From NCBI GenBank assembly GCA_051294375.1, contig CM119271.1, forward strand, positions 9,820,291 through 9,884,290: DNA of 64,000 bases. The letters run 5' to 3'. Positions within the stretch are counted from its first letter, which is position 1; each line of letters starts with the position of its first letter. Source of the stretch: Paraspadella gotoi. Taxonomy: Eukaryota > Chaetognatha. A program made the translations under genes and the position numbers. The notes beneath the pieces were generated by a model, which did no database searches, was not told the DNA's origin, and saw nothing but the letters and a program-made list of their open reading frames with translations. Shown one piece after another: positions 10,742 through 22,977 of the stretch.

Positions 10742-11505
10742 GTGCAGTCGTTCTGGCTCGATAGCGAGGCCCTGTGATATTTTCCGTCATCCATCCTACT
10801 AAGCTCTTATAGTGTAGTCGTTCTGGCTTGATAGCGAGAACCTGTGATATTTTCCATCATCCACCCTACTAAGCTCTTATTGTGTAGTTGTTCTGGCTCG
10901 ATAGCAAGGCCCTGTGATATTTTCCGTCATCCATCCTACTAAGCTCTTATAGTGTAGTCGTTCTGGCTCGATAGCGAGGCCCTGTGATATTTTCCATCAT
11001 CCATCCTACTAAGCTCTTATAGTGTAGTCATTCTGGATTGATAGCGAGGCCCTGTGATATTTTCTGTCATCCACCCTACTAAGCTCTTATAGTGTAGTCG
11101 TTCTGGCTTGATAGCAAGGCCCTGTGAAATTTTTCATCATCCACCCTGTTAAGCTCTTACAGTGTAGTCGTTCTGGCTCGATAGCAAGACCCTGTGATAT
11201 TTTCCATCATCCATCTTACTAAGCTCTTATAGTGTAGTCGTTCTGGCTTGATAGCAAGGCCCTGTGATATTTTACGCCATCCACCCTTCTAAGCTCTTAT
11301 AGTGTAGTCGCTCTGGCTCGATAGCAAGGCCCTGTGATATTTTCCATCATCCATCCTACTAAGCTCTTACAGTGTAGTTGTTCTGGCTTGATAGCGAGGC
11401 CCTGTGATATTTTCCGTCATCCAGCCTACTCAGCTCTTACATTGTAGTTGTTCTGGCTCGATAGCGAGAACCTGTGATATTTTTCATAATCCACCCTACT
11501 GAGAA
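10742..11505 (+). repeat. 70-bp minisatellite, 11 copies
   Basis: The unit begins GTGTAGTCGTTCTGGCTCGA and ends CTACTAAGCTCTTATA. Unit starts are at 10742, 10812, 10882, 10952, 11022, 11092, 11162, 11232, 11302, 11372 and 11442: exactly 70 bp each time. Only substitutions separate units. The last is truncated and is followed by a GA array. No long ORF crosses it, and 70 is not a multiple of three. Confidence 0.97.
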
Positions 11506-11518
11506 TGTCAGAATGGAG

Positions 11519-11571
<53 letters not shown>

Positions 11572-11635
11572 AGGAGAGAATAGAGGAGAAAAGAAGAGAG
11601 GCGATGAAAGAAAATGTGAAAACCTGTGAATGGAA

Positions 11636-12003
11636 AAACAAGAACGGTAATTCCAATATGTTGCGCCGCAGTGACGTTATTATTTTCATTTCCTTTTGAT
11701 CCCATTATATGATATAACATGACATGACATGACATGACTAAAAAACTTTTTATTCTTTATAGTTTTAAGAATTCCACTAGCAGTCCCTTAGATTTGGATT
11801 TTTTTTTTTTTGCCTTAAAAAATGAGCAATCAAATATAGGCAAATTATATGCATTTTTAACGTAAGTGGGACAGACCGAAGGACCGACCGACCGACCGAC
11901 AGACCGACCGACCGACCGACCGACTACCGACCGACCGACCGACAGACCGACAGACCGACAGACCGACAGACCGACAGACCGAATACTCGCGGCGCAACTA
12001 AAA
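11636..12003 (+). repeat. Dispersed repeat 'R1', copy with GACC expansion
   Basis: Same order of blocks as the 19.9-kb copy (TGTTGCGCCGCAGTGACG, ATGACATGACATGAC, CAGTCCCTTAGATTTG, ATTATATGCATTTTTAACGT) and ending ACTCGCGGCGCAACTAAAAA. The usual GACAGAC piece is expanded to about 110 bp of GACC/GACA repeats (11877-11985). Confidence 0.82.
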
Positions 12004-12076
12004 AGATGGAAGAAGAAAAACAATATATACAATACAATAAAAATAATCGAGGAAAAAGGGAAAATGGAAATAAATT

Positions 12077-12118
<42 letters not shown>

Positions 12119-12767
12119 TATGAATATGAATATGAATATGAATTAGGACTAAACCGGGGCGCATGTTTACTGTGGCCCATGAGTCATTTCGTTTACGAAA
12201 CTAAGTTAATTGGTAAAAATTCATTTTTTTAAACTCATTTTAAAATTATTTTTAAACGTGAAAATCAAATTTAAGAAACTATGTACAGACTTTCAAATTG
12301 TTAGTACGTGAATAAAAAGGAAAAATTATCAAAATTATAAAAAGATTTAAAGAGCTACAACTGTAAAAGTTATGAGTGATTATTGAAACCAGTTTAAAAA
12401 TAGAAATTGAATCAATTCACATCAACAAGTAATATTGGACGGAAAAAAAACAAACAAACAAAAAAAGAATTCAAGACTCGCAATGACAGTTCAAATCCAA
12501 AGAATGTGCTAAGGCAGATGTTTGTCGACTTCAGTTTCTCATAGCACAGTTTTCATTGGTGATATGTGTGTGTTCCGTTTGTCGTTCTCTATGTTGTGTC
12601 TGTCTTTCAAACAATTCATTTCCTTTGGTCACTTCAATTATTCTTCATTGCTCTTTTCTCAATCTGTCTTTCATTTTCTGTTGTACCTGCTGCATCATAC
12701 ACAATTTTGAAGAGGTATGCATAGGCAGTTTTTAAAAAGGTTTTTAGGGCTCTTATTTAGTTTTTCC
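12004..12767. other. No gene; GA array then AT-rich sequence
   Basis: A (GA)n tract at 12087-12117 followed by GAATAT repeats. The 12480-12767 part may be the 3' continuation of the decayed reverse transcriptase but I could not read protein similarity. Confidence 0.4.
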
Positions 12768-13163
12768 AATTTTCCCATTGATACTTGTTTGTTGTAATCC
12801 ATACCAGACTGGAATAGGTTAAGACAGACACGACCAGGCTTTGATAACAGTGTTAATCAGTTTCATTCCACTATCATGATCCTTTTTAAATTTAGACAGT
12901 CGATTTATCATTAAAATTTTGCTTTTGAAATTATTTTAGCAGATCATCAATGAATCCAGTCCCATTACTTTCATCTATGTCAATGCCTAAGAGCCTGAGT
13001 TTTTTCTTTCGAATACTCTTCATTGCCCAAATTTAACTGAAAATTCATAGTCTTTGTGACTGGGGCATCGGTGAAGAGTGTATTAGTGATTTTCCCGAGA
13101 CAAACTGAGTTGCCAAGTTGAACACCATTTCACTACTTCATCTAATCTTGGTTGCAGGATTTC
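12768..13163 (-). pseudogene. Decayed non-LTR retrotransposon reverse transcriptase, C-terminal part
   Basis: The minus-strand translation, crossing two or three frames, gives RLDEVVKWCSTWQLSLSREK, then KKKLRLLGIDIDESNGTGFI, then KAWSCLSYPIP.WYGL. This follows the order seen at the end of LINE reverse transcriptases (W...W.L..N..K, KKLKFLG..ID, then ...LLYG). Stops and frameshifts show it is dead. I cannot name the clade with confidence (Jockey/I-like is possible). No poly(A) tail or full ORF2 was found. Confidence 0.55.
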
Positions 13164-13199
13164 ACTGCTTCTTTTGGGGTGTTTCCTTCAGCCCAGGTG

Positions 13200-13200
13200 A

Positions 13201-13274
<74 letters not shown>

Positions 13275-14060
13275 TTGAGAGGCGGCGCAACCCCAAAGGA
13301 TTGCGGACGGAGCAAAAAAAAAACCAGACATCAGAGTCGACTAGATTGAAAAGCGAAAGACTGTGATGATGGAGCTTCGTGATAGTCAATGGATGTGATG
13401 ATGGAGTTTCGTAATAGTGAATGGAGTGATAGAGACGGGGATGTTTATGATGAAATTTTGTGATAGTGAAGTCATTGCGTTCAGGTTTGGTGAAAATTAT
13501 GAGAGGAGAGAGAAGCGACTAAAGGAAACGAGGTGATTTTCGTGAAATTGCTGGAGGCGATTGTCGATTTGATGAAGTGATTCGGATCAGGGTTGTGAAT
13601 TTTTACATCGGCCGAGATTCTTTGGAAGGAAATGTGACTAGAATTGTGATAATGTAATGAAGTGATAATATCTGAAATCTTACTACTTGAAAAATGTATT
13701 AATTAGACTAATATACTTTGGACGAACCAAAAAAAAAATGCACCTGCTAATTTAACTAAATAAATAAAAGTTAAAAACTAATTCACAACAAAACTGCAAA
13801 TTCACAAAGCGACAAATTTCGACAAGAAAAACGACGGTCGAAAATAAGAAAACCCCCGACGGCTGACGCAATGCCTTGTTTTTCTTTTCATTGGTGCCTC
13901 TTGCACCAACGCCAGATGGCAGATGCCGCGATGCCAGAGGCCGGCCTAATGCCGTTCGCCGGTTGCCAGACTTCATTGAGTCATACGCCACTCGGACGAG
14001 AATGGCCGAGACGGATTAAGATTTTTCTCTTTCTCTCTCTGCATCGAGGAGCGAGAGAGA
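13200..14060. other. GA array and non-coding sequence
   Basis: Interrupted (GA)n at 13200-13275, then repeats of GTGATGATGGAG-TTCGT-AATAGTGAATG at 13363-13470. No gene is supported. Confidence 0.5.
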
Positions 14061-14066
14061 GAGAGA

Positions 14067-14159
<93 letters not shown>

Positions 14160-14316
14160 TACAAGTAGAATTTTCAAAATAAAAAGTAATCACAGACACA
14201 GTTTTTTTTAAATTAATTGATTAATTAATTAATTAATTTATTTATTTATTTAATTTGATTTATTTATTTATTTATTATGTTATTTATTTATTATTTATTA
14301 AATTAATTAATTAATT
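14055..14316. repeat. (GA)n then (TTAA/TTTA)n arrays
   Basis: A GA run to 14156, then a TTAATTAATT / TTTATTTATT array at 14208-14316. Confidence 0.92.
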
Positions 14317-14879
14317 CTTTTCTTATTTCGAGACAAATCGATTCTTCCGGTCGTTCAACCCTTAATAGACCCAAAGATGATTAACCTAAGGCTGATCTAC
14401 TTCCGGTCAATCAACTTATCATTAGGCCTTTTTTCGACGTCGTACGCGGACTCGTTGACCCGATCTCGCTTTAAAAAAATGAAAAAAAAGTCTGTGTTTT
14501 TCTTTCTATTAAAAAAAAAAATTATAAAATTACTCCTCACGATAATTCTCGTTTTAGGACAATCGAGTCTAATAATTTTTAACATTTTTTTTTTCTGGTT
14601 TCTTAATCTGTGCGATCCTCTCTCTTTCCCCCCCCCCACCCGATTAATTCTTACTCATGAATAACTTTTTCCCATTCCCATCGAATTCATTAAATTCCAC
14701 GGACGAGCCCCAACTTTTTCGGCCTTATTTTCCCGGAACCCCGCATTTTATCTTAAATTTTGAATTAAAATTAAGGGTTGGGGGAATAGATTAAGTATTA
14801 AGTTAGTCCTTAAGGTGAGGGGTTAAGTTAGCTTTAAAGATTGGGTTCTTAGTTTAAAAACATATAATTTAATTCCGTC

Positions 14880-15770
14880 GTGAAGGAACAAAAATGGGGC
14901 GCTCTTCGAAAAGAGAGTCAACTTTTCCCGTCACTTTTCTTAGTAATCCATTTTCTTTTCTTCCAAGAACTCCGCAAATCTCTCTCCCACAAACCACATC
15001 CCCTCTATCCATCCCCTCTATCCTTTCCCTCCATCTCCTCTATCCCTCCCCACACCCTCTCACTTCCCCTATATCCTTCCCTTACCATCCTTACCTCTAT
15101 TATTCCCCCTATCCTTCCCCTCTATTCCTTTCCTCCATCCACTCTATCTTCTCCTCTATCCATCCCTCTATCCATATTCTCTATCCATATCTCTATCCAT
15201 CCCCTCTATCCCCTCTATTCTTCCCCTCTATCTCCCCTCCATCCCTCTATCTTACCCTCTATCCTTCTCCTATTCCTTCCCCTCATCCCCTATATCCTTC
15301 CCTTCTATCTTTCCCCTCAATCCCTCTCTTTCCCTATCCTTTCCCTCCATTCCTCTATCCTTACTCTATCCTTTCACTCTATCCTTCCTTCCATCCCCTC
15401 TATCTTCCCCTTCCATCCTATATCCTTCCCCTCTATCCTTCTCCTCCTATCCTTCCACTCAATCCCTCTATCCTTCCCTATCCTTTCCCTCATCTTCCTA
15501 TATCATTACTCTCTATCATTTCCCTTTATCCCTCCATCCCTCTATCCTCTCCCTCTATCCTTCCCCTCTACTTCCCCTATCCCTCTATCCTTCCCTCTAT
15601 TCCTATCCCTCTATCCTTCCCTCATCCCCTTATACTTACCTCTATCCTTTCCCCTATATCCCCTCTATCCTTCCCCTCCATCCCTCTAACCTTCCCTCAT
15701 CCCCTCTATCTTCCTCTATCCTTCCCTTCATCCCCTCTATCCTTCCCCTCTATCCTTCCCTTCGAAGCAA
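14880..15770. repeat. Kilobase pyrimidine array (CCTCTATCCTTCC type)
   Basis: The + strand is almost purely pyrimidine plus A, built from CCCTCTATCC and CTATCCTTCCCCT units with variable spacing. The open frames through it translate to Ser/Pro/Leu/Ile repeats and are not genes. Confidence 0.9.
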
Positions 15771-16034
15771 TAATCCCCTCCACCCTTCTCTCAATGCATC
15801 TCCTCCCCCTCCGCCGTCCCCTCACTCAACCTCTCATGAAACTTCGCCGATATTCGACCAACTCCCGCCGCTCACGCCGCCGCTCACACCGCCCAAGAAC
15901 CTTCCGCCGCTCACGCCGCCCGGGCGCGATTGCATGCGACTCTCGACGCGCGCACGTCGAAACTGCGTGACGCTGGATCGGCCATAACCCGTCGCCGACT
16001 CGCCCTCTGCCCCATTTTACACACACCTCCTCTT

Positions 16035-16109
16035 TCTTTTTTAAGAGAGAGAGAGAAAGAAGAGAGAGAAAGAGGTGAGATAGAAGGAGAAAGAAAGAGA
16101 GGAGGAGAG

Positions 16110-16161
<52 letters not shown>

Positions 16162-16367
16162 TCTCCAGGCAACGCGCGTCCAGTGGATATGCACGAACGA
16201 GAGAGACGGCGTCGCGAGCGAGGCGAAATCTTCGCGCGCGCGGTTTTTAAGAACGCCTTGAGATGGCAGCAGGGGCGTGGCGAGAGCGGCGGCGCAGCGG
16301 CTTATTCAGGACGGCGGCGTTGCGCGGAGGCAAGGATATGGAGAGAGAGAGAGAGCGAGAGGAGAGA

Positions 16368-16415
<48 letters not shown>

Positions 16416-16625
16416 TCCTTTATACCGAAAAAAGTAGTAGCTTGATTCGACGTGCGGGGAAAGAGAGAGGGGGAGAGAAGGGTGAGGGAAGGGGGGGCAG
16501 GAAGTCATGGTTTGCGCCACGGATTTTCCTTTTTTTCTGAGCTGTAAATCTCTCGCTCTCTCAATGCCTCTTTCAATCACTTGTGTATGTCTCTGTCTCT
16601 GTGTCTCTATCTCTGTGTCTCTGGT

Positions 16626-16663
<38 letters not shown>

Positions 16664-16791
16664 TCTCTCTTCTTCTCTCTTCTCTCTCTCTTCGGTCATC
16701 CTCAACTTTCACTTTTCGACTTGAAAATGAATTAGAAACGGAGCCGATCTTTCTGTGAACGGAAGATCGCGAGAATTCCCAGAGAAGGAAA

Positions 16792-16841
<50 letters not shown>

Positions 16842-16971
16842 GAGAGAGAGAAAGACGCACGATCGAGACGTCTTTTCCTCTATTCCGCCTCTTCTCTCCT
16901 CTCCTCCTCTTTCTCGTCCTAACGACCGCGTGCCAGTATTCACGCTGATTCCTTAGTGCGTGCGCTCTCTC

Positions 16972-17002
<31 letters not shown>

Positions 17003-17243
17003 ATTCTCTCTCTCTCTCTCTTCTCTCTCTCTTCTCTCTGGATCTGCGAGCGCAGCTTCTTTTCTCCTCATACGGGAGAGTGAACCTCCCCCGTATGAAT
17101 TGTGCGACGAGACGAGAAAATTACGCTAAGAAGGCGGCTCGAAACGCTCCTCGCTCTCTGCTTCCTTTCTATCACTTTCTCGCGACAATAACGTCTCTTC
17201 TCTCTCTCTCTCTCTCTCTTCTTCTTCTCTCTCTTCTCTCTCT

Positions 17244-17286
<43 letters not shown>

Positions 17287-17290
17287 CACC
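16035..17290. repeat. Clustered (GA)n and (CT)n arrays
   Basis: GA arrays at 16040-16165, 16337-16410 and 16797-16850 and CT arrays at 16625-16695, 16970-17040 and 17195-17283, separated by short GC-rich unique sequence. Purine and pyrimidine blocks alternate strands. Confidence 0.85.
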
Positions 17291-17957
17291 GTTCTCCATA
17301 AGCGCGAGGTTTTTGCCTCTGGAATCTCTGGGATTTTCCCGTCGTTTAGAGAAAAAAAAAGAAAAGAAAAGAAAAGAGAACGAAATATTAAATTCGCGGA
17401 AGTTAATAAAAAAAAAACCCAAAAAATATTTATTTGAGATTTAATTTTCTTCTTCTTTTCGATTAAACAGTTTAGCTTTGGGTCCGGTGGTATGGGTACA
17501 ATCTGAGATGAGTCACTGAAGACAATTTATGGGTTAAGGTCTTTGGGTCACCCTATTTAAGGTCCTTCATCGCTAGAAGGTGAAGGGATTTTGCAGAAAG
17601 TAAAAACTCTGTCTCGAATGACACTTATTTGTTCATACTTCACATCGAATTTCATTTACGTCATAAAGAACAAATTTATATTTTTTTTTTCGGAAGAAGT
17701 GGTAAAGAAATAAAATGAAATTAGGGGAGAAAAATCTCAAACGGATGTCCAAAAAAATCGACGGAAAAAAATAAATATTAATAACATTTTTAAGTCAAAG
17801 CAAATCTTTTTTTATAAATGTAAAAAAAAATTGATCCTTTTAATTATTATAAACGTTATTTTATACGTTAAAAAAACTTTCACCTTATTCTTTATTCATT
17901 TGTTAATTTATATATTTATTTATCATTTCATACCATTTTTTTCCTCTTTTTCTACAG
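17291..17957. other. Unique AT-rich sequence, intron upstream of exon 1
   Basis: No gene. It ends in a strong polypyrimidine tract and CTACAG acceptor, which implies at least one further 5' exon upstream that I could not find. Confidence 0.6.
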
Positions 17958-19532
17958 ATAAAATTGCTAAACTCTATTCTCATTACCGACGCCATCTTTG
18001 ATTTTTTCCATCCAAACGTCGACTCGAGATGGCGTCAAACAAACTCGACGATGAGCGATCGAAATTTGGTCGAAATTAATCCAGTAGAGAGACGATCGCT
18101 CCAGAAGAGTGCTCCAGACGGGCTCTTGCTCCAACAAAGGTCGCCAGAGAGGCACTTGCTTCAAACAAGGCTGTTAGACACGTTTCATCAAAGGCTGTTA
18201 AAGACACAATCGCTTCACACTAGGCACTCCAAGAATCTCCAGCTCCACCAAAGATCGAAGGAGCGACTCCCAGCTGAGATCGAATCAGCTCTTAGCTCAA
18301 ATCGCCGATCATTGGTCGAAAACGCTCACGATCATCGACCAATCAAAGTCGTTAGAAATCTTTCTCCAAATTTTCGACCAATCACCAACAGGAATACTCA
18401 ACCGATCAGCCAAAGGATTTACTCTCCGTCTTCTCCACCAATGAAACACGAAAATTCCGCTATGTATTCTCCGCCAATGAGCGACGAGGATTTTCTCTAT
18501 TTTCCGCCAATCGGCAACGATATCTCTCGACCAATGAGCGTCGATAATTTCCCCGAACCCTCGCTACGCCGACAGGATCTAAATCGGCGTCTGGATGGTT
18601 CCGATTCCGAGGCGTCACCGCCGGAGCCCGTTCCCTCTCGGCGCCGGACTTCGCCGCACCGCCAACCCGACCCGCCATCTTCCGGCGTTTCTTCTTCAAC
18701 TCCTTATCGTCCATGCGTCTTCGTCGTCGTCTTTTTCGTCGTCTTCCTCTCAACGATTTTATGCTTTGAGGATTTATTCTTTCTTTTTATCATCAGTCTC
18801 GTCTTCTTTCCTTCATTTTATTCTCCCTCCTTTTTGTTCGCCGATTTTTTCACCTCCACCGCAAAACCTCGGGACGAAAGTAGGTCGGGCATCTGTCCCG
18901 ATCCGGGATCGAACTCGCGATTTCGGGACGAATCTCTCGCGAATCCCAGCCCACGGCCGCCGCGGATCGTATCCACGGGACGCGGCCGACACCGCCTTTT
19001 GTTCTCCGCCGGAATTCTCCTGGCGACGGCGTTGATGTCTTCCGGCGTCGCGGAACCCGCCGCCTACGACGACGCCGCAGCCGGAGCCTCCGACGCCGGA
19101 AACGCCTCTCCCTCCGGCGCCGCTGAGGCGAAAGATGTCCCGGATTCGGACAAAGCGTTCGAAGCTGGCGAAACGCGTCGTCCGCCGACGTCGAGGGAAG
19201 TCAATATCGTCGACATCCAACCCTGGTCCGAAGACGAAGACGACGACGACCAAGGCCACGCCCACTCCGACGGCCGCCGCGTCAAACGCTCCGCCGCGCC
19301 GACGCATTCGCCGCTGCGACCGCCGCGGCGTCGGCCCACGCTGCGGTTCTACGCTTTCGACAAAGAATTCGTCCTCGATCTCAAATTGAACTCGGATTTA
19401 ATTTCCTCGAGTTACGTGGAAAGATTTTTCGATCCCATGACGGGTGAGGCGATCGTTCGCGGCGTCGGCGCGGCTGGGAGCGGCGGAAGCGGCGGAAGCG
19501 GCGGAAGCGGCGGAGGGAGACATAGGCACGCG
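17958..19532 (+). CDS. ADAM exon 1 seen: long N-terminal extension and start of prodomain
   Basis: The exon follows a polypyrimidine tract and CTACAG and ends at CG|GTGAGT. The frame is open for the whole 1.57 kb. The first in-frame ATG is at 18051, so upstream bases may be 5' UTR; there is no coding evidence further upstream. The protein has Q/R/S-rich sequence, then a run of spaced [R/P]-P-[I/M] motifs (18339-18535), a strongly hydrophobic stretch at about 18712-18850, and a second one (LLFSAGILLATALMSSG) at about 18990-19045 that resembles a signal peptide core. An acidic stretch and an RVKR furin-type site (near 19285) follow. The prodomain begins at LRFYAFDKEFVLDLKLN, typical of the M12B propeptide, and is followed by a (GGS)n run before the donor. 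An internal intron removing the first hydrophobic stretch cannot be excluded. True initiation is uncertain. Confidence 0.75.
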
Positions 19533-19697
19533 GTGAGTCAAGATTGGTTGTATTGTTGACGATGCGGCGTCGTCGTCGTCGTTGTTGTTGTTGTCACGTT
19601 TTCGGTCGGTTATTACAGTGCATCCTTTCGAATATCTGGTTTTTATCTGCTCTCTGCCTTTCTTCTACTTCTTTCCCCCCCCTCTCTCTCTTCTCTC

Positions 19698-19729
<32 letters not shown>

Positions 19730-20321
19730 TTCTCTCTCTCTCTCTCTCTCGCTTTTCCCCTGTGGTGGCCAAAAAAAAATCGTTTTGACGTTTGAATCTT
19801 TGTTTGAGTCGACGTTTGATAAAAATGACACAATTTTGAATAGCGAGCTCGAAATAATATTTAAATAAAAAAAAATAAAAACAAGAATGGTAATTCCAAT
19901 GTGTTGCGCTGCAGTGACTTTATTTTTACGTGTATTTTCCTTTGATAACATGACATAACATAACATGACGTGACTTAAAACCTTTCCGAGCCCTTTTATT
20001 TATTACTTGCACTGCAATGAAATTCCGCCTTTTATTCCTTATGGTTTTAGGGTTTCCTAAAGGCGGCGCTAACAGTCCCTTAGATTTGAGGTTTTTTCCT
20101 GTCTTAACAAATGAGCAACCAACTATAGACGAATTATATGCATTTTTAACGTAAGTGAGTAACGAGAAGTGAGTAACGAGAAGTGATTTAAAGAGTTGCT
20201 CCGCGTGGTGAATATAATTTTGTTCTAAAAAAAATTGAAAATTCAGTTTTATGAATTTTAACATAAATTTTTGGTTTCTCTTCTCTGCCAACTCTCTCTC
20301 TCTCCTCTCTTCTCTCTCTCT

Positions 20322-20352
<31 letters not shown>

Positions 20353-21167
20353 GCCCCCTCCCTCACTTCAGAAAAACACGGCGTGATTCCGTGCCACTAC
20401 CACGGCGTGGTGAGAGGCGCGCCCACCGGTTCCATCGTGGCCTTGAGTCGCTGTCCAACGAGAGGAGTTACAGCCGGGGAATCCGGAAGCCACACATCCG
20501 GGAAAGAGAATCCGGGGATTACGGCTTTCATCGATGACCGATCGGGAGATTATTTCTACATTGAGCCTCTTCGGGGTAAGTCTTCGACATCGCTCCTGTG
20601 CTGTGGAAGAGTTTGGCTTCTACATCAGCACCGTTCTGCCGAAGAGTTAGGCTTCTACATCAGGGAGTGTTTAGTAAATTTTTTGTTTATCGAACTTGAA
20701 AGTTTCTTCTGCAGAACGACTCACAATGTCTACGAAATTTATGTTCATAATGATATCGTGCTAAATACAAAACAATTTTATACCGATATATTTGAAAAAA
20801 ATATATTTTTTGTATTAACTATTAAGAACAATAAATCTTTTTAGGAAAATACATCACATTCACATTTTTTTCTTATCAATTTAAGGAAATAATAGGAAAT
20901 AGTTCTAAAAAACTATTATTTCTATATATTCCATTCTGATCTTTTTTTTTCTATTTAAATAAAATTAATTAAGAATCTTGTAAAAAATTCATTTGAAAAA
21001 CGAAAAAAACTATTTATTCTCACCGCTTCGACTCATTTCGTCGCGCGACTAATTTCTGGCCTCCCATTATTTCTCTCACTATTCCGCGCAGAATCACTTC
21101 TTCTCTGTCTCTGTCTGATTATCTCTGTCTCTGTCGTTGTCTCTATCCTTCTCTCTCTCTCTCTCTA

Positions 21168-21204
<37 letters not shown>

Positions 21205-22926
21205 CCTCTCTCTCTCTCTCTCTTTCTCTCTTAATCTTTACCTTCTTTTACTTTTTCCCCCTTCTCTCCCTCTCTTTTTCTCTCTCACACTTATCATAGA
21301 CAAGTATAAAACAATATCATTTTAAAATATCGAATCAATAAAGTTTCAAACAACGCCACTAACCACATTCATTTCGTCTTACCTCGCCAGTTCTCATTTC
21401 CAATTAACCAAAAATTAATAAATTATCTATTCATTCATTCAATGAATAATTGATAACTCACACCTGACTAACACACACAAAAACCCTCTCTCTCTCACAC
21501 ACACACACACTCACAAACACCGTCTCGATTCAATTCCTTCTCCTCGTCCTCCTCCTCCTCCTCCTCCTCCTCCTCCCTTTCTCTCTCCCATCCCTCTTTC
21601 TTTTTTTCTTTTCTCAATTATTTCTCGCCCCCTGCCCCCCCCCTCCGAAAAACTTCTTTTTTTTTTGAAACTCTGCTTTAATGATTTTTGCCTCGGGGAA
21701 TTTTTCCTTCTTTCTTTCTTTCTTTTCTTTTCTTTTCTTTTTAATCTCTTTTCTATCTAATTTCCTCTTTTAAACCTCCTTATAGTCATTCCTCTATTTC
21801 TCTTTTTTTTTTCCTTTTATCTTTCCGGTGTACAATTGGAAAAAGAGTTTCGAGGTTCTTAAAAATCGGGGTTTTTTTTTCTTCTTTTTTTAATTTCAGG
21901 ATTTTTTTCTTTTCTTTTTTTTATCATTGTAACTTCATTCTTTTAAATTCTACCATTTTGCCATTTTAACTTTTATCTAGTAAATTGCATTCTAACTCTA
22001 TGCCCTTTAACTTCTAAGTAACTACATTCTAACCTCAAGATAACTGCATTCTAACTTATAAGTCTTACATTCCCTTCCTCTTTCTTTCTCATTACATTAG
22101 TCCATTCCATTGTCCTTTTGTTTTCCCGTCTACAAAATTTCAAATCTCCCTCTCTCTTCCCCTAATTGAAGATTTTTTTCAAATATCGGCGCCTTTTTTT
22201 CCTTCCATCGTTCGTCATTCCTTCTTTTTTTTTCCATTCGTCACAAAAAGTCGTCGACGCGATTCGATTCCCTTTTTTTTTCCGACTTCAATTTCAATCT
22301 TCGTCTTCAAAATTTTTTTTTTAAGCCTCGTTTCCATTTTTTGCTCTTTTTTTTTATTAAATCGATTGCGAACTACTTTGAGAGTTTTAGTTAAATTGTA
22401 GTCAAGGCTGTGAATAATTTTGTCGAGTCAAGACAACTTCAACGCCTTTAATATAACATAAAGTCGAATTTAAACACTTTTTAATACCAATATGTCAAAA
22501 TCCAAACCATTAATAATATCAATAATAATAACAATTTTGTTTTCAAAAATTCCAGGTTTCGAGGACATGAAAGGGAAGAGAACTCGACACGTCGTCTTCC
22601 GGGAGCGATCCAAGTCGGACGAAAAATCCGAAAAAGATAAATCTAAATCTGATTTCGAATCTAAATCCAAATCTGGTGAAGATAAAAAAGGAAAGAAAAA
22701 AGGTAAGAATGACACTAGAAATAAATAAATAATGAATGAATGAATTTAATGAAAGAGGGAATGAATGAATTAAACAAATAATGATTGGATGAATGAATGA
22801 ATAAGTTAATGGGTGAGGGAATGAATGAATAAATTGATGAATGAATGAATGAATGAATGAATGAATGAATGAATGAATGAATGAGTAAATGAATGTATAA
22901 ATTGAATAAACGATTTAATTAAAAAT

Positions 22927-22977
<51 letters not shown>

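Noticed and set aside
10755-11475. Conserved CTCG-ATAG-CGAG hairpin in each 70-bp unit as a structured RNA
   Set aside because: The two stem halves vary independently (copies 3, 7 and 9 create C-A mismatches), so there is no covariation supporting pairing.
10742-11505. CRISPR-like array
   Set aside because: Units are contiguous 70-bp tandem repeats with no unique spacers, in a eukaryotic context.
14880-15970. Open frames of 269 and 358 codons on the + strand
   Set aside because: They translate the pyrimidine array into Ser/Pro/Leu/Ile repeats; there is no codon structure, domain or splice context.
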